NCBI RefSeq assembly: GCF_902859695.1
Contig: NZ_CADIJL010000006.1
Coordinates: forward strand, 174,610 to 238,609
DNA from: Achromobacter ruhlandii
Lineage (GTDB): Bacteria; Pseudomonadota; Gammaproteobacteria; Burkholderiales; Burkholderiaceae_B
Direction of reading: 5' to 3'
Length of the DNA stretch: 64,000 nt
Shown in pieces: positions 1 through 8,425 of this stretch. Within the stretch, counting starts at the first letter, position 1. The number at the start of each line of letters is the position of its first letter. The position numbers and the translations under genes were made by a program. The notes beneath the pieces were generated by a model that did no database searches, was not told the origin of the DNA, and saw only the letters and a program-made list of their open reading frames with translations.

Positions 1-54
1 GGCCAGGCCGATGGACATCATGAATTGTTCGATCGCCTCAATGCCGCGATACAT
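1..54 (-). CDS. 5' fragment of a gene cut by the window edge
   Basis: An ATG at 54 opens a minus-strand frame that runs off the left edge after 18 codons (MYRGIEAIEQFMMSIGLA). A GGAG motif lies about nine bases upstream of the start, so the start is credible. The fragment is too short to assign to a family. The next gene on the same strand ends at 172, so this gene could be the distal member of the same transcription unit. Confidence 0.5.
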   Translation of the reverse strand, partial: MYRGIEAIEQFMMSIGLA

Positions 55-171
55 AGCTGACTCCGAATGCTGCCCCGCGCCGGCGCCGGCGGGAAACCGC
101 CGCCCGAAAGGCGGGAAATAGCCGGATTATCCGCCATTCCCCGTTTTCCTGCCCGGCGGCGTCGGGCCGTG

Positions 172-1074
172 TCAGCCTCGCGCCGGTGGATTGGCGACGA
201 AATTCAGGATGGCTGCGGCCACCGCCTGCGGCGCCTCGCGCTGCGGGAAATGGCCCACGCCATCGAGCACCCGGCGTTCGTAGCCGCCGCTGAAATAGTG
301 CGACTTGCCTTCGGATGTGGCGGGCTGGTTGCAGGTGTCGGCGCCGCCGTGCAGCACCAGGGTCGGCACCGCCAGCCTTGGCGCCGGCGTCAGCCGCGCG
401 CCATCCTGCGCGTACGCGGGATCGCCCGGCTCGAAGCCCCAGCGGTGGCGATAGGAATGCAACACCACGGCGGCCCAGTCGGGGTTGTCGAAGGCCTGCG
501 CGGCCTCGGCGAATTCCTCCTCGGTATACCAGCCGGCCGGCGACCAGGTGTCCCACAGATAGCGGGTGAAGCCGCGCGCATCCTCGCGCACGGCAGCGGC
601 GCCGCGCGGCGTGGCCATGAACCAGTGGTACCAGTAGTTGCGCGCCTGCGGTAGCGGCAGAACCTGCGCGGGATCGTTGGTGCCGTAGCCGATCGACAGC
701 AGCACCAGTTGCGCGGCCGCGCCGGTGGCCAGGCCGCAGGCGTTGGCGGCGGCGCGCGCGCCCCAGTCATGGCCCGCCAGCAGCGGTTGTTCGAGGCCGA
801 GGGCATCGATGAAATCCAGCAGGTCGCGGCCCAGCGCCGCCAGTTCGCCGCTGCGTGGCGTGGCCCGGTCCAGAAAACGGGTCGGGCCGAAGCCGCGCAG
901 CGCCGGACACAACACGCGATAGCCTTCGGCGGCCAGCCGCTGCGCCACCGGGCGCCAGCCGGCCGGGCTGTCGGGCCAGCCATGCAGCAGCACGGCGCTG
1001 CGGGCGGCGCCGGGATTCCATTCGAGATAGGCGATTTCCAGCCTGGGGGTGCGGATCGTGCGGTAAGGGGTCAT
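172..1074 (-). CDS. alpha/beta hydrolase, epoxide-hydrolase-like fold
   Basis: A 300-residue cytoplasmic alpha/beta hydrolase. The oxyanion motif HGWPD follows the first strands, the nucleophile elbow reads GHDWGA with Asp as nucleophile (the pattern of epoxide hydrolases and haloalkane dehalogenases), and a late DGVGHFPQ supplies the catalytic His. The substrate is unknown. The frame stays open further upstream, but the ATG at 1074 is chosen because it gives the canonical N-terminus and leaves a divergent promoter region with the LysR gene at 1184. That regulator probably controls this gene. Confidence 0.85.
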   Translation of the reverse strand: MTPYRTIRTPRLEIAYLEWNPGAARSAVLLHGWPDSPAGWRPVAQRLAAEGYRVLCPALRGFGPTRFLDRATPRSGELAALGRDLLDFIDALGLEQPLLAGHDWGARAAANACGLATGAAAQLVLLSIGYGTNDPAQVLPLPQARNYWYHWFMATPRGAAAVREDARGFTRYLWDTWSPAGWYTEEEFAEAAQAFDNPDWAAVVLHSYRHRWGFEPGDPAYAQDGARLTPAPRLAVPTLVLHGGADTCNQPATSEGKSHYFSGGYERRVLDGVGHFPQREAPQAVAAAILNFVANPPARG

Positions 1075-1136
1075 GGTGGCTTGTCCTGCCGATAGCGGAA
1101 GGCCCACGATAGCGGCGCGAGAAATCATGATTAGTG

Positions 1137-1153
1137 AATAATGCGCGTTTATT
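1137..1153. promoter_or_regulatory. LysR-type operator candidate between divergent genes
   Basis: AATAA and TTATT form a perfect inverted repeat separated by seven bases and contain a T-N11-A core (1139-1151). It lies in the AT-rich spacer between the hydrolase (minus) and the LysR gene (plus), where LysR proteins usually bind. This is inference from pattern and position only. Confidence 0.5.
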
Positions 1154-1183
1154 ATCAAAGAATCGTGTATTGAGGCCGACCCC

Positions 1184-2071
1184 ATGGATACCCCCGCGTC
1201 CCCCGCTGGCGCCGTGCTGGACCTGACCCTGCTGCGCACCTTTCTCGAAGTCGTGGACCACGGCGGTTTCGCGCTGGCGGCGGACGCGCTGGCGCTGACG
1301 CCGTCCGCGGTCAGCGGCCACATCAAGCGCCTCGAATCGGTCGCTGGCGTCGTCCTGCTCGAACGCACCACGCGCAGCTTCGAACTGACCGCCGCCGGCG
1401 AGACGCTCTACGCCTATGCGCGCAATATCGTCGAACTCGAACGCGAGGCCCGCGCCCGCCTGAGCGGGGCAGGCCTGAAGGGACGTTTGCGCGTCGGCGC
1501 ATCGGAAGACTTCGCCGGCGCCTGGCTGGCCGAGGTATTGCAGGCATTCCATCGCGCGCACCCGGGAGCGTCCATCGAGCTGAAAGTGGGTGTGACGGGG
1601 GACCTGCTGCGCCAGCAGGCGCGCGGCAAGCTCGACGTGGTGTTCGGCAAGCAGTGCTCACTCGTGCGGGATGAAGGCGAACTGCTTTGGGAAGAAGAGC
1701 TGGTGTGGGCCTGGGGCGAAGACAAGGCCTGGATGCCGGGCGAGCGCGTGCCGCTGGCGGTGTTTCCCGAGCCCTGCGTCTACCGCGAAGCCGCCATTAC
1801 GGCGCTGGGCAAGGCGCGGCGCGCGTGGTCGCCAGCGTTCGAAAGCGGCAGCATGGCCGGCTGCCTGGCGGCCGCGCAGGCAGGGTTCGCGGTGGCGCCG
1901 GTGGCGCGCAGCCAGCTGCGCCCGGGGCTGCGGGCGCTGTCGCGCGAGGACGGCTTGCCGGCGCTGCCGAATGCGCGCTTCTATGCCTTCGCGCGCTCGG
2001 CCGAAGCCGCCGTGCGGGCCCTGGTGGCGACGGTGCGGCAGACGGGCCAGCGACGCCGTTTCGCGCGTTGA
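1184..2071 (+). CDS. LysR-family transcriptional regulator
   Basis: A 295-residue LysR protein. The N-terminal winged helix-turn-helix spans about residues 13-75 (LRTFLEVVDHGGFALAADAL, then TPSAVSGHIKRLE), and the rest is a periplasmic-binding-protein-like effector domain. It is divergent from the alpha/beta hydrolase at 172-1074 with a 109-base spacer holding an inverted repeat, so local control of the hydrolase and of itself is likely. The inducer cannot be read from the sequence. Confidence 0.9.
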   Translation: MDTPASPAGAVLDLTLLRTFLEVVDHGGFALAADALALTPSAVSGHIKRLESVAGVVLLERTTRSFELTAAGETLYAYARNIVELEREARARLSGAGLKGRLRVGASEDFAGAWLAEVLQAFHRAHPGASIELKVGVTGDLLRQQARGKLDVVFGKQCSLVRDEGELLWEEELVWAWGEDKAWMPGERVPLAVFPEPCVYREAAITALGKARRAWSPAFESGSMAGCLAAAQAGFAVAPVARSQLRPGLRALSREDGLPALPNARFYAFARSAEAAVRALVATVRQTGQRRRFAR

Positions 2072-2155
2072 GCCAAGGCCTTGCGTTGCCTCAATCGCCT
2101 TGATTGAGTAAACCAAATGGACGCCCGCCGCCGTGCCCCGCAATATGAGCCCCAT

Positions 2156-2169
2156 GTCTTATATAAGAC
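2156..2169. promoter_or_regulatory. perfect 14-bp palindrome GTCTTATATAAGAC
   Basis: GTCTTATATAAGAC is a perfect dyad 47 bases before the small gene starting at 2216. Its AT-rich core stands out from its GC-rich surroundings. It has the form of a dimeric repressor operator, possibly overlapping the promoter of the small gene. The binding protein is unknown. Confidence 0.5.
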
Positions 2170-2215
2170 CGACGCAGCCGCCGCCGGTCTGGGCATTCGA
2201 CTCAAAGGAATCATC

Positions 2216-2368
2216 ATGGCGAATCTTCTCCTTGCATTGGTCACCGCCGAACTCTCTCTCTTCGGCGTCGACGCCGCCGCGCCGGTCACGCAACCGGTGG
2301 CGGATGCCGAGCCCGCCGGCAGCGCGCCGAGCTTCGACAGCGAGCACTACCGCAGCGCGCTGGGCTGA
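2216..2368 (+). CDS. small membrane or exported protein of unknown function
   Basis: A 50-residue frame beginning MANLLLALVTAELSLFG. An AAAGGA ribosome site lies seven bases before the ATG. The N-terminal 15 or so residues are hydrophobic and could be a signal or a single membrane helix. The remainder is Ala/Pro/Ser-rich and ends YRSALG. I recognise no family. A perfect palindrome at 2156-2169 in its leader suggests it is a regulated gene and not a chance frame. Confidence 0.55.
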   Translation: MANLLLALVTAELSLFGVDAAAPVTQPVADAEPAGSAPSFDSEHYRSALG

Positions 2369-2602
2369 TCCCGCCGCAGGCCGCCCCGGGGCGGGGCGCC
2401 GCGGCTGCCCCCGTCCCCCCGGCCTTCGGACAACGGCAAACCCGTAGAAATAGGCAGGTTTCACGCAAGAACGAGCCTGTGCGCGTCGATGCGCGATGCT
2501 TAATATCCCTCTCACGCTTGGGGTCGATGTGTTCCGCGTGAATCCGTGGGCGCCAGCGGGCCGCCGGCGTGTTGCCGGCCGCCGCAAGCAGAGGGAGATC
2601 GC

Positions 2603-3406
2603 ATGAGCACCGAAAAAATCTGGTTTGTGACAGGCGCCGCCGGCGGCCTGGGCCTGGCGCTGGTCAGGATGCTGCTCGACCAGGGGCACAAGGTCGCGGC
2701 CACGTCGCGCGATGTCGATGCATTGATGGACGCGGTGGGCGCCAAGCTCGAAGGCCGCTTCCTGCCGCTGGAAGTGAATCTGGCCGACGAAGGCAGCGTG
2801 CGCCGCGCGATCGACACCACCGTGGCGGCGTTCGGTCGCATCGACGTGGTCGTCAACAACGCCGGGCATGGCCTGGCGGGCGCGCTGGAAACGCTGTCGG
2901 ACGCCGAGCTGCGCGACAGCTTCGACATCAACGTCTTCGGCGTGCTGAATGTGGTGCGCGCGGTGATGCCGCGCCTGCGCGCGCAGCGCGCCGGCCACGT
3001 GTTCAACATCTCGTCGATCCTGGGTTTCGATGGCGGCAGCGCCGGCTGGGGCGCCTACAGCGGCGCCAAGTTCGCGGTCAGCGGGCTGAGCGAAACCTTG
3101 GCCCTGGAGGCCGCGCCGCATGGCGTGCGCGTGTCGCTGGTCTATCCCGGCGCGATGCGCGCGCCGGCGGACGGCGCGCGCCCCGAGGCGGGCGCGGGCC
3201 ACGCCGCGTCCGGAGACCCGGCCAAGGCGGCGCGCGCGCTGATCCAGGCGGCGGACGCGCAATACGCGCCGCTGCATCTGTTCCTGGGCCGCGACGCCTT
3301 CGACCAGGCGCGCGCCAAGATCCAGTCGGTGCAGCAGGAACTGGCGCGCTGGCGCGAGATGTCGGTGTCGATCGGTTTCGTCGACGAACGGCGCCTGGCG
3401 GCCTGA
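2603..3406 (+). CDS. short-chain dehydrogenase/reductase (SDR)
   Basis: A 267-residue classical SDR. The glycine-rich cofactor loop is TGAAGGLG near the N-terminus, followed by NNAGHG, a catalytic Ser in NISSILG, and the YxxxK pair in YSGAKFA. The variant NADP/NAD preference cannot be decided. The start at 2603 has a GAGGGAGA ribosome site; an upstream in-frame start would only add a GC-rich leader. It stands alone between the small gene and the convergent TSUP permease. Confidence 0.9.
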   Translation: MSTEKIWFVTGAAGGLGLALVRMLLDQGHKVAATSRDVDALMDAVGAKLEGRFLPLEVNLADEGSVRRAIDTTVAAFGRIDVVVNNAGHGLAGALETLSDAELRDSFDINVFGVLNVVRAVMPRLRAQRAGHVFNISSILGFDGGSAGWGAYSGAKFAVSGLSETLALEAAPHGVRVSLVYPGAMRAPADGARPEAGAGHAASGDPAKAARALIQAADAQYAPLHLFLGRDAFDQARAKIQSVQQELARWREMSVSIGFVDERRLAA

Positions 3407-3420
3407 CCCCGCGCGGGCGC

Positions 3421-4191
3421 CTACCCGGCCAGGCCTTGCGCCACCTGGTAGGCGCCCAGCAGCGCCAGGCTGACCATGAAGCATTGCTTGAACGCGCGCG
3501 CCGACAGCCGGCCGCGCAACCATTGCCCCAGTGCCATCCCGGCCAGCGCCGGCGGCAGCATCAGCGCCGAGGCGCCGGCCGCGCCCGGGGAATAGCTGCC
3601 GTTCAGCCATAGCCCCGCCGCCAGGGCCACGGTGGACACCGTGAACGAGATGCCCATCGCCTGGATCAGGCCGTCCTTGCCGAGGTTCAGGGCCTGCAGG
3701 TATGGCACGGCGGGAATCACGAAAACCCCCGTCGCCGCGGTGATGAGGCCGGTCGCCATGCCCATCACCACGCCCAGCGCGCCCTCGTGGCGCGCCGGCA
3801 CCGCCGGCGGCATGCCGAACAGGCCCCAGCCCGCATAGGCCACCAGCGCGATGCCCAGGCAGACACTGGCCCAATGGCCGGCGGGCGCGCCGAACCACGC
3901 CGCGCCGGCCAGGGTGCCCACGCACACGCCCGCCTGCAGCGTGGCGATGCGGCGCAACACCTGCATCAGCGTCGGCCATGGCCGCGCCTGCCACAGATTG
4001 GTGATGAGCGACGGCACGATCAGCAGCGCGGCGGCCTGCGCCGGCGCCATGACCAAGGCCAGCATGGCCATGGAAATGGTGGGCAGGCCCAACCCCACCA
4101 CGCCCTTCACCACGCCCGCCAGCACGAAGACCGCGGCGGTCGCGGCCAGCAGCGCGGGCGTGCCCGCGCCCAGCAGGTCGTTGGCGCTCAT
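3421..4191 (-). CDS. TSUP (TauE/SafE) family membrane permease
   Basis: A 256-residue integral membrane protein with about eight hydrophobic segments. It has the duplicated TSUP layout: GVVKGVVGLGLPTISMA in the N-terminal half and GVVMGMATGLITAATGVFVI in the C-terminal half. The family exports or imports sulfite, sulfonates and similar organic anions. Its ATG overlaps the stop of the upstream Sel1-like gene as ATGA (4188-4191), so the two are translationally coupled. The LysR gene at 4724 is divergent from the pair and probably regulates it. Confidence 0.88.
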   Translation of the reverse strand: MSANDLLGAGTPALLAATAAVFVLAGVVKGVVGLGLPTISMAMLALVMAPAQAAALLIVPSLITNLWQARPWPTLMQVLRRIATLQAGVCVGTLAGAAWFGAPAGHWASVCLGIALVAYAGWGLFGMPPAVPARHEGALGVVMGMATGLITAATGVFVIPAVPYLQALNLGKDGLIQAMGISFTVSTVALAAGLWLNGSYSPGAAGASALMLPPALAGMALGQWLRGRLSARAFKQCFMVSLALLGAYQVAQGLAG

Positions 4192-4598
4192 GAGGCCTCG
4201 CAGTGCGCGGTGAGCGCGTCGCGTGGCCGGCCGAACAGGGCATAGGCGACGTCGTCGCCCGCGCCCTGGGCGGCCGCGCGCAGCAACCACAGGCGGCCTT
4301 CGCAAAGATCGGCGGACTGGCCGGCCCCATACAGGGCCGGGCCGCCGAGCAGCGCGATGCCGAGCATGCGTTGCGCCGGCGCATGGCCTGCGCGCGCCGC
4401 CGCCCGCAGCCAGGCCAGCATGGCGGGATAATCGCCCTGGGTCTGGGCCTCCAGCGCCAGCGCGTATTGCTGTACCGGCGTGGCGTAGGCCGACAGGACG
4501 CCGTTGGCTTCGGCAAGGCCTGAGGAATGCAGCGCCAGCGCCGCCACTAACGCCGCGCACCAGGCCGCGGCCCGGCGGCCGCCAAGGGAATTTTTCAT
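4188..4598 (-). CDS. exported Sel1-like repeat protein
   Basis: A 136-residue protein with an N-terminal signal peptide (MKNSLGGRRAAAWCAALVA, cleavage probably near LAEA). Two helical repeats of Sel1/TPR type follow (AMLAWLRAAARAGHAPAQRM and LWLLRAAAQGAGDD), a fold used for protein contacts. The start at 4598 is chosen because it produces the signal peptide; the frame extends further without one. It overlaps the TSUP gene by four bases. A role in assembling or modulating that permease is inference. Confidence 0.65.
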   Translation of the reverse strand: MKNSLGGRRAAAWCAALVAALALHSSGLAEANGVLSAYATPVQQYALALEAQTQGDYPAMLAWLRAAARAGHAPAQRMLGIALLGGPALYGAGQSADLCEGRLWLLRAAAQGAGDDVAYALFGRPRDALTAHCEAS

Positions 4599-4673
4599 GG
4601 GAATACCCCGCTTTCGATGGGTGGATGCGGGCATTCTGCGCCCGGGGTGGCGCCTGTCCCTATCGGGATCTGG

Positions 4674-4688
4674 CATAGGCGGCCTATG
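4674..4688. promoter_or_regulatory. inverted repeat CATAGG-CGG-CCTATG
   Basis: Six-base perfect arms with a three-base centre lie in the 125-base spacer between the divergent Sel1/TSUP pair and the LysR gene. It is a plausible operator for that LysR regulator. The evidence is position and symmetry alone. Confidence 0.45.
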
Positions 4689-4723
4689 GAGCAGCCTGAG
4701 GCTGGCGTGCTACGCTTTTCGTC

Positions 4724-5653
4724 ATGCGCTTCGACCTGACCGATCTGCGGCTTTTCCTCAATGTGCAGGAGACCGGCTCCATCACCGCCGGCGCGCGGCG
4801 TACGCACATGACGCTGGCGTCGGCCAGCGAGCGCATCCGCGGCATGGAGGAAACGCTGGGCGTGCCGCTGCTGCTGCGCGAACACCGGGGCGTGCAGGCC
4901 ACGCCGGCGGGCCGCACGCTGGCGCATCACGCGCGCCTGGTCCTGGCGCAGATGGACCGCATGCGCGGCGAACTGGATCATTACGGCCAGGGGCTCAGGG
5001 GCCACGTGCGCGTGCTGTGCAACACCACCGCGCTAAGCGAATACCTGCCGGCGGTGCTGGGCGACTTCCTCAAGGATCACCCGCGCGTGTCGGTCGACCT
5101 CGAAGAACGTCTCAGCTACGAAATCGCCGATGCCCTGCGCGCCGGCACCTGCGACATCGGCGTGCTGGCCGATTCGACCGACCTGCATGGCCTGCACGTG
5201 CGGCGTTTTCGCCATGATCCGCTGGCGCTGGTGGTGCCGCCGGACCATCCCCTGGCGGGGCGCCAGACCGCGCTGCTGGCCGACGTGGCGGACGAGGAAT
5301 TCGTCGGCCTTGTGGAAGGCAGCGCACTGCAGGAGCACATCGCGCATCATGCGCGCCGCAGTGGCAAGGTGCTGTCGTACCGCGTGCGCCTGCGCAGCTT
5401 CGACGCGGTCTGCCGCCTGGTGGGACAGGGGGTGGGCATCGCCATCATGCCGCGGGTCGCCGCCGTGCGCCATGGCCGCGCCGCCGGCGTGCGGCGGGTG
5501 GCGCTGGTGGATGACTGGGCGGTGCGCGACCTGGTGCTGTGCGTGCGCGGCGAGCTGCCGGCCTATGCCCAGCAACTGGTGGCCTACGCGTTGCGCGATG
5601 CGCCCCGCGCCCGAGGGCGGGCCGAGCCCGTTCCCGGTGAGGACAGGGGCTAG
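4724..5653 (+). CDS. LysR-family regulator beside the TSUP permease
   Basis: A 309-residue LysR protein opening MRFDLTDLRLFLNVQETGSI, with the helix-turn-helix in about residues 18-60 and an effector-binding domain after residue 90. It is clearly paralogous to the LysR at 42572-43492: same opening, the same RLRSFDAVCRLV / QLRSFDAMCRLV block, and a shared WAVRDLVLCV / WAVRELLLCV end. The divergent TSUP operon is the likely target. The C-terminal tail beyond about residue 290 is Arg/Pro-rich and not conserved between the two. Confidence 0.9.
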   Translation: MRFDLTDLRLFLNVQETGSITAGARRTHMTLASASERIRGMEETLGVPLLLREHRGVQATPAGRTLAHHARLVLAQMDRMRGELDHYGQGLRGHVRVLCNTTALSEYLPAVLGDFLKDHPRVSVDLEERLSYEIADALRAGTCDIGVLADSTDLHGLHVRRFRHDPLALVVPPDHPLAGRQTALLADVADEEFVGLVEGSALQEHIAHHARRSGKVLSYRVRLRSFDAVCRLVGQGVGIAIMPRVAAVRHGRAAGVRRVALVDDWAVRDLVLCVRGELPAYAQQLVAYALRDAPRARGRAEPVPGEDRG

Positions 5654-5663
5654 CTGGCGCGGC

Positions 5664-7073
5664 TCAACGCCCCGCCAGGCGCGACTCGCGCAAGTGGCCG
5701 CGTTCGAACCAGGACCCCGACGCCACGGCGGCCAGGATCACCAGGCCGTACAGGACCATGGCCAGCGCGGCGACCGCGAAGAACCAGGCCAGCGAACCGG
5801 TCAGGCGCAGCACCGCGCCGCCCGCGCCGATGGCGGTGGCCAGGCGCAGGACGCCGGCCCACAGCGGCCATTTCAAGCGCCCCGCGCCCTGCGAGGCGAA
5901 GTACATCGAGAAGCCCAGCGCGAAAAAGCCGTACACCGGCCCGACGATGCGCAGATAGGCGGCGCCCGCTTCCAGCATGTGGTCCTCGGCGCCGAACAGG
6001 CGCAGCCAGGATTCGGGAAACAGCGCGGCCGCCAGGCCGATGACCTCGGCCAGCGCGAACGCCATGGCGCCGCCGGTCAGCGCGATGCGCAGCGCCCGTT
6101 CGGGCTGGCCGGCGCCGATGTTGGCGCCGACCATCGCCACCATCGGCGCGCCGAGCCCGAACGCCAGCGGGATCATCAGGTATTCCAGCCGCACCGCGAT
6201 GCCGTAGCCGGCCACCGCGGCGGTGCCGGCGTAGGCGCCCACCAGCGCCACCGTCAACGCCACCAGGCCGTTGGTCAGCAAGGGATTGAGCGTGGCCAGC
6301 GCGCCGACCCGCAGGATGCTGCGCATCAGGCTCAGGTGCAGGCGGCTGCGGGTCAGGCGCGCGGCATTGCGCCCGCTCAGGCAATAGCCGCCCAGCAGCA
6401 GCGTGCCTGCCGCGTAGTAACAGACCAGCGCCCAGCCGCCGCCCGCCACGCCCAGCGCCGGGAACGGGCCCCAGCCGAAGATCAGGCAGGGCGACAGCGG
6501 CACCAGCAATAGCGCGCCGCCGCAGATCACCGCGCCCGGCACCAGCATGTTGCCGGTGCCGCGGATGACGCTGGCGAAGGCGTTCATCAGCCACATCAGC
6601 ACGATGCCGCCGAAGATGACATTGGAATAGGCCAGCGCCGCGTCCAGCGTCGCGCCGTCGGCGCCCAGGGCGCGATACAGCCGTGGACCGCAGGCCAGCA
6701 GCAGCACGCAGAACGCCAGGCCCAGCGCGGCGTTCAGGACCACCGCGTGCAGCACCAGCTGGTCGGCCTCCTGCTGCCGTCCCGCGCCCAGCGCGCGCGC
6801 CACCGCCGCCGAGATGCCGCCGCCCATCGCGCCCTGTGACATGTTCTGCATCAGCATCAGCACCGGCACCACCAGCGCCACCCCGGCCAGCACCGGCGTG
6901 CCCAGGCGCGCCAGGAACCAGGTTTCGATCAGGCCGGTGGCGGACTGCGCCAGCATCATCAGGATATTGGGCCACGCCAGCCGCGCCAGCGTGGGCGCGA
7001 TCGGCGCGTGCAGCATCGCCTGCAGGCGCGCGTTGGCGGGGCGGGGCGTGGCGGCGGCGCGGGTGGCTGACAT
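5664..7073 (-). CDS. MATE-family multidrug efflux transporter
   Basis: A 469-residue membrane protein with 12 predicted hydrophobic segments in two homologous halves, typical of MatE transporters that extrude cationic drugs or metabolites by sodium or proton antiport. The ATG at 7073 is preferred over a TTG at 7124 because a promoter-like TTGACA/TAAATT pair lies at 7105-7134, which would put the TTG within the promoter. It is divergent from a MarR gene at 7202, the usual arrangement for a repressed pump. Confidence 0.9.
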   Translation of the reverse strand: MSATRAAATPRPANARLQAMLHAPIAPTLARLAWPNILMMLAQSATGLIETWFLARLGTPVLAGVALVVPVLMLMQNMSQGAMGGGISAAVARALGAGRQQEADQLVLHAVVLNAALGLAFCVLLLACGPRLYRALGADGATLDAALAYSNVIFGGIVLMWLMNAFASVIRGTGNMLVPGAVICGGALLLVPLSPCLIFGWGPFPALGVAGGGWALVCYYAAGTLLLGGYCLSGRNAARLTRSRLHLSLMRSILRVGALATLNPLLTNGLVALTVALVGAYAGTAAVAGYGIAVRLEYLMIPLAFGLGAPMVAMVGANIGAGQPERALRIALTGGAMAFALAEVIGLAAALFPESWLRLFGAEDHMLEAGAAYLRIVGPVYGFFALGFSMYFASQGAGRLKWPLWAGVLRLATAIGAGGAVLRLTGSLAWFFAVAALAMVLYGLVILAAVASGSWFERGHLRESRLAGR

Positions 7074-7104
7074 GGTCGGGGAAGCCAGAGGGAAGGGTGC
7101 GGAA

Positions 7105-7134
7105 AATTTACGTGCATATGCCAATAAATGTCAA
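7105..7134 (-). promoter_or_regulatory. sigma70-like promoter for the MATE gene
   Basis: On the minus strand a perfect TTGACA (-35, 7129-7134) is followed after 18 bases by TAAATT (-10, 7105-7110, four of six matches). The spacer contains the palindrome GCATATGC (7114-7121), a possible MarR operator half. Transcription would start near 7098, just upstream of the ATG at 7073. Confidence 0.6.
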
Positions 7135-7201
7135 GAATGCGCTAGACTCCGCTCTGGCGCGGCAGTAGCGTTATGAACTTGCCGTGCTCCCTGAACCCAT
7201 C

Positions 7202-7672
7202 ATGTCCGACGCCGATTCCTCCGCCATCCCCCCGGACCCGCTGATCTGCAACGGCGCTGCCTTGCGCAAGGCCACCCGGCGCGTCTCGCAGCTCTACGAC
7301 ACCGTGCTCGCGCCCTGCGGGCTGAAGGTGTCGCAGCATTCGATCCTGGTGCACATCGCGCGCGCCGGCACGCCGTCCATGACCGACCTGGCGCGCGCCA
7401 TGGTGCTGGACCGTTCCGCCCTGGCGCACAACCTCAAGCCGCTCGAGCGCGACGGCTACGTGCGCATGGCGCGCGATGAGCGCGATGGCCGCAGCCGCCG
7501 CGTGGCCCTGACCGATGCCGGCCGCGCCAAGCTGGCCGAGTCCAAGCGCCTGTGGAAAGACGCACAGCGCCGCTTCGAGGCGGCCTATGGCGCCGAGCGC
7601 GCCGCCGCCTTGCGGCAGTCGCTGGCGGATATCTTCTCCGACGATTTCGCGCTGGCGTTCAGCCGCGGTTGA
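7202..7672 (+). CDS. MarR-family transcriptional regulator
   Basis: A 156-residue MarR protein. The winged helix covers about residues 40-110, with SQHSILVHIARAGTPSMTDL leading into the recognition region and the wing at DERDGRSRRVALT. Such dimers usually repress a divergent efflux gene and release DNA when they bind phenolic or drug ligands. The divergent MATE pump fits this. The ATG at 7202 is chosen over an in-frame non-ATG start 18 bases upstream. Confidence 0.9.
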   Translation: MSDADSSAIPPDPLICNGAALRKATRRVSQLYDTVLAPCGLKVSQHSILVHIARAGTPSMTDLARAMVLDRSALAHNLKPLERDGYVRMARDERDGRSRRVALTDAGRAKLAESKRLWKDAQRRFEAAYGAERAAALRQSLADIFSDDFALAFSRG

Positions 7673-7687
7673 GCGCCGGCGCCCCGG

Positions 7688-7715
7688 GGGCGTCCGCGTT
7701 CCGCCCGCGACGCCC
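7688..7715. terminator. weak bidirectional hairpin between convergent genes
   Basis: GGGCGTC (7688-7694) pairs with GACGCCC (7709-7715) around a 14-base loop in the 48-base gap between the MarR and B3/4 stops. There is no T-run, so efficiency is doubtful. Confidence 0.35.
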
Positions 7716-7720
7716 TGGGC

Positions 7721-8422
7721 TCAATCCCTGGCCACCTCGAAGTCCGGCGCTCGCGCCGTCAGCAGCGCGTGCCGCGCCGGGGCCTGCCACACTTCGGCCA
7801 GGGCCGCGCGCAGCGCCTCGGTCAGCCGCGCGATGTCGCGCGCGGCGTCGGCATGCAAGGCCTCGGCCACGATCAGCACCTCGCGCGTGCCGTCGTGCAC
7901 CGCCGACAGGCCGCTCTGGCGATTGGTCCAGCGGCGCGCGTGCGCGCGGCCCTCGGGATCGGCATAGATGACTTCCCCCGGCTCGGGATGCTCGGTATCG
8001 CCGCCGAACGTGAGATAGCGCTCGGTGCCGTTGGCGTGGCGCACTTCCAGCGCCGATCCCAGGCGCTGCGCGTCCAGCGCCGCGACGGGAATCGCGTAGG
8101 CCATGGAGGCCGCATTGCACAGTTCGACCAGCGGATGCAGCGGCGGCATCGCCCCCTCCTTGCGCAAACGACGCAGCAGGGCCTCCGAAGCGCAGCGGTA
8201 TTGCGTGGGCTTGACGCCCATGCTGGCGAATGCGCGGCGCCAGGCCTGGATCTCCGGCAGGTCGGATTCGCTGGCGCTGTCCAGGCGCAGGCGCGCCTGC
8301 CGCAGGAACGGCTCGGCCTGCGCGTCGACCCGCGCCTGCCGATGAATACCGCGCATATGCAGGGCCCCGACGGCCAGCTGGGGATAATCGCGCCAGATGG
8401 CGCTCGCGTGACGAAACAGCAT
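7721..8422 (-). CDS. B3/B4 tRNA-binding-domain protein
   Basis: A 233-residue stand-alone B3/4 domain, the module that edits or binds tRNA in the beta subunit of phenylalanyl-tRNA synthetase. Diagnostic stretches are QAWRRAFASMGVKPTQYRC, LVELCNAASMAYAIPV and LTFGGDTEHPEPGEVIY. Free-standing copies are common in bacteria and their substrate is unsettled. It starts three bases after the stop of the EamA gene, so the two are co-transcribed. The pairing recalls an amino-acid or analogue detoxification module, but this is inference. Confidence 0.8.
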   Translation of the reverse strand: MLFRHASAIWRDYPQLAVGALHMRGIHRQARVDAQAEPFLRQARLRLDSASESDLPEIQAWRRAFASMGVKPTQYRCASEALLRRLRKEGAMPPLHPLVELCNAASMAYAIPVAALDAQRLGSALEVRHANGTERYLTFGGDTEHPEPGEVIYADPEGRAHARRWTNRQSGLSAVHDGTREVLIVAEALHADAARDIARLTEALRAALAEVWQAPARHALLTARAPDFEVARD

Positions 8423-8425
8423 GGC

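Noticed and set aside
2546..2602. Upstream start for the SDR gene
   Set aside because: The extra residues are Pro/Cys-rich and unlike SDR N-termini, while the ATG at 2603 has a clear GAGGGAGA site.
5130..6512. 460-codon plus-strand frame across a LysR and the MATE gene
   Set aside because: It crosses two well-supported genes and lacks any motif or start signal.
7073..7124. TTG start at 7124 for the MATE gene
   Set aside because: It would place the start within the TTGACA/TAAATT promoter; the ATG at 7073 is downstream and gives the usual length.
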